Assembly (NCBI GenBank): GCA_015232455.1
Contig: JADFZQ010000001.1
Location: 248,001-312,000 of the forward strand
Origin: Desulfamplus sp.
GTDB taxonomy: Bacteria; Desulfobacterota; Desulfobacteria; Desulfobacterales; Desulfobacteraceae
Length of the DNA stretch: 64,000 bases
Direction of reading: 5' to 3'
The position numbers were made by a program, and so were the translations under genes. Positions 42,338 through 51,586 of this stretch are shown one piece after another. Every line of letters begins with the position of its first letter. Position 1 is the stretch's first letter. The notes below the pieces were generated by a model. It had not been told where the DNA came from. It did no database searches and was given only the letters and a program-made list of their open reading frames with translations.

Positions 42338-43612
42338 TTAAGCACTTTTGATTTTTTGTAGAAGAAAATCTGTTGCTTGCTCACAGGTTATACCATTTTT
42401 TCCGCCATTTGGCACTAAATTTTCAGAAGTTAAAGCATCTATAGCAGCAAAAACCTTTTCTTTGAAAACAGGATAACCAATAAAATCAAGTAATTCTCCA
42501 GTTGCTTTAACAACAGCCACAGGAGATGCAAAATGCCCTCTATTTTCAAGCATCATTCTTGTGCCTGTACCTCCACCAGCTTCAAACATACCTTGTGAAA
42601 ACGATATATTTGCTGAACCCACACCTCCAATACCCCCAACATACATGCCAGCCTCGTCTCCTGCCATGTCGCCTACAATGTTGTTGCAAACCACTGTTGT
42701 GAGTTTAAACTCTTTTCCTGTTTTTTCTCCTCTCATTGATTTAAGTTTTGATGGCTGAGTAACTGTGTATGAAAAATCATCAGGCTTTACAGAGAGATAG
42801 TCAACTTCAGGAAAATTTTTATCAATATAGGCTTTTGCCCAATTCAACGCAGCAGCATCAGGTTTTATAACATTATCTTTGAAATTGAGAACAACCGCTG
42901 GTGTCAAACTTTGCTCTTTACCATTTGGAGTTAAACTTAACTTATCAATTTTTAGGCTCTGCTCTTTTGCATGGACACATGCAAGATGAGTGAGGCGTTC
43001 AATATCAATTCTTGACTGGGGCCAAAAACATAGAGCATACTCCTCTTGACCATTTAAAAAAGAGACCCCTGCTGATTTTGCATCTTGATATGGAGTACCA
43101 AGATTACATCTAAAAATAGTAAAATCAATTCCTAACTCTTCATTTTTAATCCCTCTTTGACAGGCAAAGAGATCCATATATTGCCTCATCCAGACATTTG
43201 CACTTGGAACATTTGGGTATTTTGAGCTATCAGGTGTCTCCAAAGGCATCTTTAATATAACATCACATCTGTCAATAACATCAATTGAGGTTTGTGGAGC
43301 GACAACGTCCAGCTCAAGCCTCTTTTCTATTGTAAGATCAGGTATCTCAACAACTGTGATCTCTCCTTTTGCTATCTCGCTTGAAAGCATAGTCTCAAGA
43401 ATAGTACGAGCAGCCTTTGCAACAATAGGACCAATTCCATCACCCGGGGCAAATCCAATTGTCAATGGGCGTTTCTTGCTTAAATCAACAGGGTTAAAGT
43501 ACCCGCGAGTTTTAATAGCTTTTTCAACACGCTCTTTTTCATTTTTCAACAAAATTGATAATGCTTCAAAAGGGTTATAACTACCTTCAAAAATATTTAC
43601 ATACTCACTCAT
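42338..43612 (-). CDS. Isocitrate/isopropylmalate dehydrogenase family protein
   Basis: The fold is recognisable from FAPGDGIGP (about 54-62), MRQYMDLFACQRGI, the metal-binding-like NNIVGDMAGDEAGMYVGGIG and a glycine-rich ANISFSQGMFEAGGGTGTRM. Members perform metal-dependent oxidative decarboxylation of isocitrate, 3-isopropylmalate or related 2-hydroxyacids with NAD(P). The 424 residues include an unusual N-terminal extension of about 45 residues, and the sequence is too divergent for me to assign a substrate. It lies 107 bases upstream of PFOR, in the same direction; an isocitrate dehydrogenase role beside PFOR is plausible but inferred. Confidence 0.7.
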   Translation of the reverse strand: MSEYVNIFEGSYNPFEALSILLKNEKERVEKAIKTRGYFNPVDLSKKRPLTIGFAPGDGIGPIVAKAARTILETMLSSEIAKGEITVVEIPDLTIEKRLELDVVAPQTSIDVIDRCDVILKMPLETPDSSKYPNVPSANVWMRQYMDLFACQRGIKNEELGIDFTIFRCNLGTPYQDAKSAGVSFLNGQEEYALCFWPQSRIDIERLTHLACVHAKEQSLKIDKLSLTPNGKEQSLTPAVVLNFKDNVIKPDAAALNWAKAYIDKNFPEVDYLSVKPDDFSYTVTQPSKLKSMRGEKTGKEFKLTTVVCNNIVGDMAGDEAGMYVGGIGGVGSANISFSQGMFEAGGGTGTRMMLENRGHFASPVAVVKATGELLDFIGYPVFKEKVFAAIDALTSENLVPNGGKNGITCEQATDFLLQKIKSA

Positions 43613-43656
43613 TTTGTTTTTCCTCTTTAAAAAACTATATGTTTAATGTGTCCATT

Positions 43657-44523
43657 TTATGATGCAGCTTTTTGGAACAAAAGACCTGATATAATAAATG
43701 TAAGTCCAATAAATGTTGATAAATATATGGTCTCATTTAAAAAGAACCGAATGAATATCAATGAGATAAATGGAGTTAAAAATATAATATTGACAAGTTT
43801 ACCTGTGTTTTTACTAAGTTTAAGTGCTGTAAGCCAAACAACAAAGGTAAATCCTAATTCAAAACACCCTACCCAGACCGCCCCAGCAAGCCCTTTAAGT
43901 GAAATATCGGTTATACTTGAAAACCAGATACACGATAATGCCGATAAGGGAAGACTAAATAGAAAATTAAGAAAAAGACCAATAACGGGTTCACGAGGCA
44001 TACGAACATTCATGATCCAGTAAACTGCCCATACAGCAGTAGTACCAATTGCTAAAAGAAGACCGTTTAAATTTAAGCTCTTAAAGCTTGAAATGTCCCC
44101 ATGAGTAGAGACAATTACAGCACCTGTGTAACAGATAATCATGGCAATAAAGTCAATCTTTCCAAACGGGTGTTTAAGGATAGGAACAGAGAGAAGTGTA
44201 AGCATTATTGCCCATGTATAATTTACAGATTGGGCAACTTGAGCGGGAAGAAGATCGTATGCCTTAAATAACATAAGGTAATATATAAATGGATTTATAG
44301 AACCTAAGAAAAAAGAATTTATATAATCTTGCCGTTCAAGGGTAAATATCTCTTTAAACTTTCCTTGAATTCCCAAGATAGCAGCTATTACAACAGTTGA
44401 AACTACACTTGCATAAAATAGAAGCTGTAAAAAATCAAGGTGTTTAAGAGAGAGTTTAAAGGCTGTTGCCGATGTTGACCAAAAAAGAACTGTAAGAATT
44501 GCAAGTCCGTATGCTTTATTCAT
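43657..44523 (-). CDS. EamA/DMT family membrane transporter
   Basis: 288 residues that are almost entirely hydrophobic, consistent with ten transmembrane helices in two EamA repeats: the first half starts YGLAILTVLFWSTSATAFKL, the second near LNLNGLLLAIGTTAVWAVYW. Family members export amino acids, nucleotides or other metabolites. The substrate cannot be told. GGGGATCAG precedes the ATG. It lies between moaA and the dehydrogenase-family gene without evident functional link. Confidence 0.85.
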   Translation of the reverse strand: MNKAYGLAILTVLFWSTSATAFKLSLKHLDFLQLLFYASVVSTVVIAAILGIQGKFKEIFTLERQDYINSFFLGSINPFIYYLMLFKAYDLLPAQVAQSVNYTWAIMLTLLSVPILKHPFGKIDFIAMIICYTGAVIVSTHGDISSFKSLNLNGLLLAIGTTAVWAVYWIMNVRMPREPVIGLFLNFLFSLPLSALSCIWFSSITDISLKGLAGAVWVGCFELGFTFVVWLTALKLSKNTGKLVNIIFLTPFISLIFIRFFLNETIYLSTFIGLTFIISGLLFQKAAS

Positions 44524-44595
44524 CTGATCCCCAATTTCTTCTAAAATGTGTAAATTTAGATCGTGAAATCTTTTAGTTATTAACTGTTCGTATAA

Positions 44596-45651
44596 TTATC
44601 CGCCAATCGTTGACATTTGTGTCTGCACACGATTATTGCTTATTTGTGGGCTTAGAGAAAAGGTTTTATTAATATCGCTTATCGTTAGATTATCAGAGTA
44701 ATTAAGGTTATGGGTAGCGGGTTTGCATTTAATTGCAGAAAGCAATATCTGTTTTATGGTTTCACAAGAAGCACCTTGACGCAATGGTGTCAAAATATCA
44801 AACTCTTGGTTATTTAAAAGGCAGGGTCTTAAATGTCCAGTTGATGTAACTCTTAACCTATTGCATTGATGACAAAAGTGAGAGCTAACAGGTGATATAA
44901 AGCCAATCTCCCCTAAAGCTCCTTTTATTTTATAACGTTTTGCAGGTCCAGCTTCTAAGTTTATACCTTCTACTGAATCAAGTTTTCCCATCTTTTGCTC
45001 AATTCTTTCTCTGATTTCAGGTATAAGAACTTGTTGTGAAATATCAACCGCTGAATTTCCCATAGGCATATACTCAATAAATCGAACATGAAAAGGATAC
45101 TTTAAAGAGAGTGCCGCCAAATCTTCAATCTCATCATAATTTATTCCTCTTAATATAACAGCATTGAGCTTTATAGGTGAAATCCCCTTATCAAGAGCTG
45201 ACATGATTCCTTGCCATACAGCTCTAAAATTGTCTCTCCCTGATATAAATAGGAATCTATCTGGCTTAAGAGTATCTAAACTTATATTTATCCTATTTAC
45301 ACCTGACTCTATGATTTCGTTTATGTTAGGTTCAAGGAGAACGCCGTTTGTAGTAATTGAAATCTCTTTTATTCCATCAATCTTTGATAAGCCCTTTATA
45401 AAAGGCAAAACCCCTTTACGCATGAGGGGTTCGCCTCCTGTAATTCTTAACTTAGTAATTCCAATCTCAGAGGCACATACGACAATTTTGTGTAACTCTT
45501 CGTATCTTGCAATTTTATCATGGTTTATAAATCGCAATGCCTCTTTCGGCACGCAATATCGACACGCAAGGTTGCATCTGTCTGTAACTGAGATACGAAG
45601 ATAATTTATAATTCGATTATCTGAATGGGTAAATGGTATATGCGAATTCAT
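44596..45651 (-). CDS. moaA: GTP 3',8-cyclase MoaA
   Basis: Radical SAM enzyme of the first step in molybdenum cofactor synthesis. The 351 residues have the radical SAM motif CNLACRYC, the loop TGGEPLMR, the C-terminal second cluster motif CHQCNRLRVTSTGHLRPCL and the essential terminal Gly-Gly (MSTIGG). The frame also opens at a TTG (45672) overlapping the upstream gene; I prefer the ATG at 45649-45651 because TTG lacks a placed ribosome binding site. moeA for the last step is at 61179-62549. Confidence 0.92.
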   Translation of the reverse strand: MNSHIPFTHSDNRIINYLRISVTDRCNLACRYCVPKEALRFINHDKIARYEELHKIVVCASEIGITKLRITGGEPLMRKGVLPFIKGLSKIDGIKEISITTNGVLLEPNINEIIESGVNRINISLDTLKPDRFLFISGRDNFRAVWQGIMSALDKGISPIKLNAVILRGINYDEIEDLAALSLKYPFHVRFIEYMPMGNSAVDISQQVLIPEIRERIEQKMGKLDSVEGINLEAGPAKRYKIKGALGEIGFISPVSSHFCHQCNRLRVTSTGHLRPCLLNNQEFDILTPLRQGASCETIKQILLSAIKCKPATHNLNYSDNLTISDINKTFSLSPQISNNRVQTQMSTIGG

Positions 45652-45658
45652 CTGTTTT

Positions 45659-46765
45659 TTAAATACTCTCAACTTCTTTCAAAGGTATATTTAACATTGC
45701 TGAAATTTTCTCATTTGAATAACCTGCTGTTTTAAGTGATGAAACAGATACTTTCAAAATTTCGTTATTTCTTTGTAAAGCCTCTTCTTTGGCTTTTCGC
45801 TCTTCTTCCTTAGCTTTACGTTCCTCTGCGTTTCTTTTTAAAGCCTCTTCTTTGGCTTTACGCTCTTGTTCTTTGGCTTTACGCTCTTGTTCTTTAGCCT
45901 TTACAGCTTGCTCAAGGTCAAGTAACGCTTTATTATACTGCTGTTTTAGTTTTTCTTTTCGAGCTTCCTCGCCTCTTTGAACTCTTATAAACTCCTCATG
46001 CAGGCGGTACTGTTCTCTTAATCTGTCATCTTTTGTAAAGGTTTGCAGCATCTCAAATACCTCCTTTATTCCCTTAATTTTGCTCAGAACAGGGGCAAGC
46101 GGTTTTGAATTATCCTGAATTGTTCCTAAAAAATAACTCCAAAGTTCAAGTTCTTTGCTGAAAGATGTTATATCTTTATTATCTCCTTCAATATCATCTT
46201 GTCCAACTGTTCTACCTGATTTAATTTTTTCAAAGCACTTCAAAAATTTGGTCAACTCAACATAATAAAGATTCCAATGGTTCATCAGTGGTTTGTGTGT
46301 TCTTATATTAAGCATTCTATAATGATTAAACCAGAACTCTTCTTCATCTTTTTCTTCAAAAATTGAATCTACCAGAATGTGGATTCCATAACAGGCTCGA
46401 AGCTCATCATAGTTATGCTCACTGCCCTTTTTCAACTGATCGCGATACATGCCTGCAAGATAATACTTTGAACGCTCTCGGTAATCAAAAGTGCGGATAA
46501 CTTGAACCTCTAAATCTATCCATTCATTTGAGTTAATATCTTTTGCCCTTATATCAAGTATTCCCTGCTTCTCACTTGTAAATGGCTCATTCACATCATA
46601 AGGATTTAGAATCTCAACCTCTGAAAATTTAGGTTTGTCTGTATCAGAACAATCATCAAGGTCATAAGAGACTACAGAATTGAGAAAACAGATTAAGGGA
46701 TAAGTCTGCTCCTGTCTTCCAAACACCCATTTAAACACAACATCATTGTATAATTTGATTTCCAT
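45659..46765 (-). CDS. Rpn family recombination-promoting nuclease / PD-(D/E)XK transposase-like protein
   Basis: 368 residues. The N-terminal part begins LYNDVVFKWVFGRQEQTYPL, typical of the family. The nuclease core has D in GILDIRAKD and E-x-Q in WIDLEVQV, the PD-(D/E)XK arrangement. The C-terminal third is a highly charged, repetitive coiled coil built of seven-residue AKEQERK/AKEEERK units (about 268-330). A short tail, LKTAGYSNEKISAMLNIPL, resembles a small DNA-recognition helix. Related proteins are scattered, often in mobile contexts. It sits beside two broken genes. Confidence 0.82.
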   Translation of the reverse strand: MEIKLYNDVVFKWVFGRQEQTYPLICFLNSVVSYDLDDCSDTDKPKFSEVEILNPYDVNEPFTSEKQGILDIRAKDINSNEWIDLEVQVIRTFDYRERSKYYLAGMYRDQLKKGSEHNYDELRACYGIHILVDSIFEEKDEEEFWFNHYRMLNIRTHKPLMNHWNLYYVELTKFLKCFEKIKSGRTVGQDDIEGDNKDITSFSKELELWSYFLGTIQDNSKPLAPVLSKIKGIKEVFEMLQTFTKDDRLREQYRLHEEFIRVQRGEEARKEKLKQQYNKALLDLEQAVKAKEQERKAKEQERKAKEEALKRNAEERKAKEEERKAKEEALQRNNEILKVSVSSLKTAGYSNEKISAMLNIPLKEVESI

Positions 46766-46783
46766 TTTTCCATCTTTGGAATC

Positions 46784-47056
46784 TCACAACTCCAAATCCC
46801 TTATAATCAGCATAATTCTATCTGTCTCTGATAATGCTACAATAATCTTCTGATAATGTAAAATATCATCAACTGATAACCCTCTGCCCTTTCGGTCTTT
46901 CAACCATTTTTGAGCTGGCTGATAACCTCCGATATAGAAATTCCAAGCTATTTTAGGCACTTTATCAAAATACTGCTCTTTGTTGATATAGACTTTACCG
47001 CCTATGTATTGTGGTTTTTCCACTATGTTTGTTCCGTCTATTGGATAGGTTGTAAA
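46784..47056 (-). pseudogene. C-terminal remnant of a type ISP restriction-modification/N6-adenine methylase protein
   Basis: The frame reads YPIDGTNIVEKPQYIGG, KVYINKEQYFDKVPKI, then WNFYIGGYQPAQKWLKDRKG, RGLSVDDILHYQKIIVALSE, which is the conserved C-terminal end of type ISP (LlaBIII-like) enzymes. These are normally far over 800 residues. Here the frame is closed by a TAA at 47057-47059, only about 90 residues before the end. A GTG at 47021-47023 could start a 79-residue product, but the homology begins before it, so I call it a remnant. Confidence 0.7.
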
Positions 47057-47260
47057 TTACTTAATCTTGAAGCAAATATCAGACATGCTTTAAATATCAT
47101 CTCTTACTAAGCCTTCGTAATCTTGGAGGATTTCATCAACATCCATATCACTGCTCAATAGTTCTCAAATCATCTCAACAGGATAGCGAAACCCTCTGAT
47201 ACAAGGTTTTCCATGACAGGTTTCTGGATCAATTACGATTCTGTTCAATAAATTTTCCAT
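47038..47260 (-). pseudogene. DUF433-family (antitoxin-like) gene broken by a stop and a frameshift
   Basis: From the ATG at 47258-47260 it reads MENLLNRIVIDPETCHGKPC then IRGFRYPVEMI, the clear DUF433 signature. A TGA at codon 32 (47165-47167) interrupts it where the family has a residue before ELLSS. The frame resumes with ELLSSDMDVDEILQDYEG and then needs removal of one T near 47090-47095 to continue as DDIKACLIFASRLS, the family's C terminus. Two independent lesions make it a pseudogene. DUF433 proteins often pair with a PIN-like toxin (DUF5615), not found here. Confidence 0.78.
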
Positions 47261-47799
47261 CTTTACTACGATTCATTGAGATTACCTTACAACTTTTCTG
47301 TAATTTAACCTAATTTTTATTTTTGAAAGTTATAATTTTTATACTCATTTCTGCCATTCAGTCTTTGTAGGTGGTATTTGTATTATTTAACATTAATTAA
47401 GAGTGCCTCCAATGAAAAAATACTAAAATCACAAGATAATTTCCTTACCATAGACCTTTCTCAACCTTTGAGCTTACACTATCCACACAAAAAAATAACA
47501 AAAAACTAATATTTTTATAACATATAGCGTCTATAAATTTAATTTAATGTTTTATTTTAGGTTTAAGAACATAAATATTTGGCAAAAACTTTTTAAAGAA
47601 GCTCCCATCCGCAGCGGCGGGGTATCTTAAAAACATTACAACGCCCCAAGGGGCGGGTATTAACCCGAGCTTCGCAATAAAAAGTCTATGTTTGATTTTG
47701 TTCAAAGCTAAAATCTGAAACTCTATATTATTTGATGTTTGATTTAACTAAAAAAAATCAAACCATATTAAGAAAATTTAACTAAATAAGGAGATTAAG
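47261..47799. other. Gene-free region before the double nucleotidase gene, with a GC-rich palindrome
   Basis: 539 bases with no supported gene. Most is AT-rich. At 47598-47673 a GC-rich island begins GAAGCTC and ends GAGCTTC (perfect inverted ends), with an inner GCCCC-AA-GGGGC hairpin at about 47652-47663. It looks like a palindromic repeat unit and not a coding remnant. The downstream gene has its ribosome binding site AAGGAG nine bases before its ATG. Confidence 0.6.
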
Positions 47800-50700
47800 A
47801 TGAAAAGTTTACGAAGGTTTAAGCCAATTATTTTTGTATTGGCAATGAGTCTTTTGCCGTTTATTTATGGCTGTTTTGATGATGATTCAGATTCTGGACC
47901 ATTGACATTATCAATAATGCATGTAAATGACACCCACTCTCAAATAGAAGAGTTGACTTCCCAAACGATTAAAATTAACGGCACATCAACCACAGTTGAC
48001 ATGGCTGGTATGGCACGTCTTGCCACTAAGGTAGCTGATATTCGTTCCAAAAAAGAAAACACCCTTTTGCTTCATGCTGGCGATGCTGTGCAAGGAACTC
48101 TCTATTTTACTAAGTATGAAGGAGAGGCTGAATTTCGCTTTATGAATGATATGAAGTTTGATGCTATGGCAATCGGTAACCATGAATTTGATAAAGGACC
48201 TGATTACCTAAAAAATTTCATAGATTATGCAAATTTTCCAATTATATCAGCAAACATAACTCCATCTGCAGATTCAGAGCTGTCAAAGCAGTTTGAGCCA
48301 TATACCATAATAAAAGTTGATAATCAGGAAATAGGAATTATAGGTCTTACCACCGTGGATACAGATAATATTTCAAGCCCTGGCAACAAGGTTACCTTTA
48401 CAGATGAGATAGATGCTGCAAAAAAATATGTGAGTGAACTTGAGGCAAAAGGTGTTAATAAGATTATAGCCTTAACTCATATGGGATATGAACAAGAAAT
48501 GGCTTTAGGTCAAGCTGTTAGTGGCATTGACATTATAGTTGGTGGACACTCACACACCTTCTTAGGTGGAAAGAACCTGACAGATTTAGGGATGAGTGTG
48601 GCTGGTGATTATCCAACTATAGTTAAAAATCCAAGTGGTGAAAGTGTTTATATTGTTCAGGCTTGGGAAAAAGCTAAAGTTCTTGGAATCCTTGATGTAA
48701 CCTTTGATGCTAACGGTAAGGTTACATCTGCTGCTGGAACTCCTGTGCTGCTTGTTGACGATAATTTTAAACAAAAAGATAGCAACGGCAACTCAGTTGC
48801 AGTTGATGAAACTACAAAATCTTCAATTATGGGAGTTATCAACGCTAACAGTGCAATTGAAGTTGTGAAAGAAGATGCTACTTCTCTTGCCACTCTATCA
48901 ACCTATAAAGCAGGTGTTGATGAGATACAAAATCTTAAAATTGGCTCTGCTGGAGATAATCTCTATCATACCCGTGCCCCTTTTACAGACAAGCTAAGTG
49001 TTGGAGTGCCATTTCCTTTTGGCTCTTATGTTGCACCTCATGTAGCAGAATCAATGTTGTGGAAGGTAAATAAAAGTGGTTATAAAAATGCAGATATTGC
49101 CTTAAAAGGAGGCGGTGGTGTTCGTATTAGTTTAAACAAAGGTGATATAACAGTTGGTAAAGCCTATGAACTGCTTCCATTTGCAAATACCTTAGTTGTG
49201 GTATCTCTTACTGGAGCTGAAGTTGTAGAATCTATTCAAAGCGGAGTTACTACAGCGGTTGTTGGCACTTCATCTGGTGCATATCCTTATGTAGCTGGTG
49301 CACGTTACACAGTTGATGCTAAAACTGACCCTAAAAATCCAATGGTTACATTGGTTGAAATTAAAAATGACGATGGCACTTACACTAAAATTAACGAGTC
49401 AGCAAATTACAATGTAGTTGTAGATTCTTATGTTGCTGGAGGTGGGGATTTTTACAGCACTATTGGAAATGCAGATGGATATCGATATGACACAGGTTTT
49501 ATAGATGCTGAAGCGTTCATGGATTATGTGAGCGAAAAAGGAACTCTATATCGTCTAAATGAGACTGGAGTAACCTATCTGACTGATTCTAAAGTAATAA
49601 AAGTTATTGAAACTACTGATATTCATGGTTCTATTTTCCCTTACGATTTTATAGAGGCAAAATCAACAGGACAATCTCTTACACAGGTGTATTCTTATGT
49701 GAAAGCACAGAGAAACATTGCAAATCAATCGGTTGTACTGCTTGATAATGGCGATATTTTGCAAGGGCAGCCAATAGTTAATTACTACAACTTTGAACAC
49801 ACCCCGCTTTCTGAACATGTTGTTGCTGCTGCAATGAACTACATGGGCTATGATGCTGCAACAGTTGGTAACCATGATATTGAGCCAGGAAAAGAAGTTT
49901 ATGATGCTATTCAATCTGCTTTAAATTTTCCATGGTTAGCGGCAAACTGCATTGATACTAACACTGGAAAGCCATATTTTGAGCCTTATGCTGTGGTTAC
50001 AAAAAATGGTGTGAAAATTGCTATATTAGGTCTTATTACTCCTGGTATTCCAATGTGGTTGCCTCAAAGCGTTTGGCCTAATATGGAATTTATTGACATG
50101 ACAGAGGCAGCTCAAGAGTGGATACCAAAAATCAAATCTCGTGAAAATCCTGATATTATTATTGGACTTTTCCATTCTGGTTGGGATTACTGCTACAATA
50201 ACGATTGTAAGAGTCAAGAAGAGATTGAAGCAGCTTATGCTCTTGAAAGAAATGAAAATGGTGCCCAGATAGTAGCTATGGAGGTTGATGGTTTTGACCT
50301 TATCTGTATTGGACATGATCATATGAACTGGGCAGATTCAATTAAAAATAAAGCAGGAAAAACAGTCTATTTTATGGGAGCTGATGATGCAGCAGCCTAT
50401 ATTTCAGAAGCTATAATAGTTGTTAAGGCTGATGGCACCAAAATGATAGAGGTTTTAAATCGGAACTCCTCAAAATTTGCAGTTGATAACGAAATGTATA
50501 GCTATTTTGAACCGCAAATAAATTATACAAAAGCATTTGTTGATGAAGAGATAGGAGTATTCACCGCTGACACATCTTCTCAAGATTCAATGTTTGGCGA
50601 TTCATCTTTCAATGACATTATTCATGAGCTGCAACTAAAAGTTGCTAAGAACGCACTTGATATTGATGCTCAAATATCTTTTGCTGCACCGCTTCAATTT

Positions 50701-51348
50701 GATAAAACCATTGCTGCTGGTCCAATTTATGTAAGAGACCTTTATAAATTATACAAGTATGATAACTGGTTGTATGTTATGGAGCTTACAGGAGAGGAGA
50801 TTGATGGGCATCTTGAGTTTTCTTATGCAAAATGGACAAATCAGATGAAATCAGATAAAGACCATCTGCTCAACTTCACAAAACTTGATGAAACAGTTTC
50901 TCCTCCAACCTATGAAACTGCAACCCGCTACTACAACTATGATTCAGCGGCTGGTATTGTTTATACTGTTGATGTTTCAAAGCCAGCTTATGACAGAGTT
51001 GAGATTTTAGGTCTTGATGCAAATCTTGATGGTGTAGTTGATCCAAATTCAACATGGAGTGAGACAGCAACTTATAATGTTGCAATCAACTCGTATCGTG
51101 CTGCTGGAGGCGGAGGTCATCTTACAGATCCAAATGGAGCTGGCATACCGGCAAATGAGCTTGAAGATTTGACCATTGGAAAAACTGCTCGCGATCTTCG
51201 TTACTATCTTGGAGAAGAGATTGAAAAACAAGGTTCAGTAACACCAAGAGCAATTGGTAACTGGAAATTTATACCAGAAGATTGGGCAAAAGCTGGGGCT
51301 GCAAGAGATATTAATATTCTTTACACCAGTGGAAGCGGTGCGCATTAA
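47800..51348 (+). CDS. Double 5'-nucleotidase/UshA-family lipoprotein (two complete enzyme units)
   Basis: 1182 residues. A lipoprotein signal ends at FIYGC (Cys25). Unit 1: a metallophosphoesterase domain (about 36-300) with HVNDTHS, HAGDAVQGT, AIGNHEFDKG and VGGHSHTF, then a 5'-nucleotidase C-terminal domain (about 380-570) with ALKGGGGVR and LPFANTLVVVSLTG. Unit 2: a second phosphoesterase (about 605-840) with ETTDIHGS, DNGDILQGQ, TVGNHDIEPG and IGHDHMNW, then a C-terminal domain (about 905-1160). Unit 2 resembles the CpdB-type cyclic phosphodiesterase/nucleotidase branch. It probably hydrolyses nucleotides at the envelope to salvage phosphate and nucleosides. Confidence 0.88.
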   Translation: MKSLRRFKPIIFVLAMSLLPFIYGCFDDDSDSGPLTLSIMHVNDTHSQIEELTSQTIKINGTSTTVDMAGMARLATKVADIRSKKENTLLLHAGDAVQGTLYFTKYEGEAEFRFMNDMKFDAMAIGNHEFDKGPDYLKNFIDYANFPIISANITPSADSELSKQFEPYTIIKVDNQEIGIIGLTTVDTDNISSPGNKVTFTDEIDAAKKYVSELEAKGVNKIIALTHMGYEQEMALGQAVSGIDIIVGGHSHTFLGGKNLTDLGMSVAGDYPTIVKNPSGESVYIVQAWEKAKVLGILDVTFDANGKVTSAAGTPVLLVDDNFKQKDSNGNSVAVDETTKSSIMGVINANSAIEVVKEDATSLATLSTYKAGVDEIQNLKIGSAGDNLYHTRAPFTDKLSVGVPFPFGSYVAPHVAESMLWKVNKSGYKNADIALKGGGGVRISLNKGDITVGKAYELLPFANTLVVVSLTGAEVVESIQSGVTTAVVGTSSGAYPYVAGARYTVDAKTDPKNPMVTLVEIKNDDGTYTKINESANYNVVVDSYVAGGGDFYSTIGNADGYRYDTGFIDAEAFMDYVSEKGTLYRLNETGVTYLTDSKVIKVIETTDIHGSIFPYDFIEAKSTGQSLTQVYSYVKAQRNIANQSVVLLDNGDILQGQPIVNYYNFEHTPLSEHVVAAAMNYMGYDAATVGNHDIEPGKEVYDAIQSALNFPWLAANCIDTNTGKPYFEPYAVVTKNGVKIAILGLITPGIPMWLPQSVWPNMEFIDMTEAAQEWIPKIKSRENPDIIIGLFHSGWDYCYNNDCKSQEEIEAAYALERNENGAQIVAMEVDGFDLICIGHDHMNWADSIKNKAGKTVYFMGADDAAAYISEAIIVVKADGTKMIEVLNRNSSKFAVDNEMYSYFEPQINYTKAFVDEEIGVFTADTSSQDSMFGDSSFNDIIHELQLKVAKNALDIDAQISFAAPLQFDKTIAAGPIYVRDLYKLYKYDNWLYVMELTGEEIDGHLEFSYAKWTNQMKSDKDHLLNFTKLDETVSPPTYETATRYYNYDSAAGIVYTVDVSKPAYDRVEILGLDANLDGVVDPNSTWSETATYNVAINSYRAAGGGGHLTDPNGAGIPANELEDLTIGKTARDLRYYLGEEIEKQGSVTPRAIGNWKFIPEDWAKAGAARDINILYTSGSGAH

Positions 51349-51440
51349 ATTGACATCCTGCAAAACCCAATTTTATCCAATAAAATCAATGTCTGCTTCA
51401 AGTTTTGCAGGAACTCTAATTTTGTTAATGTGAAACTTTA

Positions 51441-51466
51441 AGGGGCGTAGCACATGCTACGCCCCT
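51441..51466 (+). terminator. Perfect 12-pair palindrome after the double nucleotidase gene
   Basis: AGGGGCGTAGCA, loop CA, TGCTACGCCCCT. It lies about 90 bases past the stop codon, between convergent genes, so it may terminate transcription, although only a weak TATTATATTT tail follows. The GTAG/GGGGC composition resembles the palindromes at 12891 and 51517, so it may instead be a dispersed repeat. Confidence 0.55.
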
Positions 51467-51472
51467 ATTATA

Positions 51473-51543
51473 TTTAGCAATATACTATTCAAGGTCATAA
51501 ATTGAGTTTTATAAACGTAGAGACGCACGGCAGGCGTCTCTAC
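51473..51543. repeat. Dispersed repeat element with palindromic core (copy 1)
   Basis: Contains TTTAGCAATATACT (51473-51486), TCATAAATTGAGTT (51495-51508) and the hairpin GTAGAGACGC (51517-51526) with GCGTCTCTAC (51534-51543). The 14-mer TCATAAATTGAGTT and the hairpin core recur in the same order at 63824-63875. The TTTAGCAATATACT 14-mer recurs there inverted on the far side (63923-63936). A non-autonomous mobile element or intergenic repeat family is likely. Confidence 0.6.
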
Positions 51544-51586
51544 TCTAAAATATAAAAAATTTAGTTTATGCCCGATTGCAGTATAT

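Noticed and set aside
47165-47167. In-frame TGA of the DUF433 gene read as selenocysteine
   Set aside because: The family has no Cys/Sec at this place, no bacterial SECIS-like hairpin is evident after it, and a second lesion (frameshift) follows, so decay explains it better.
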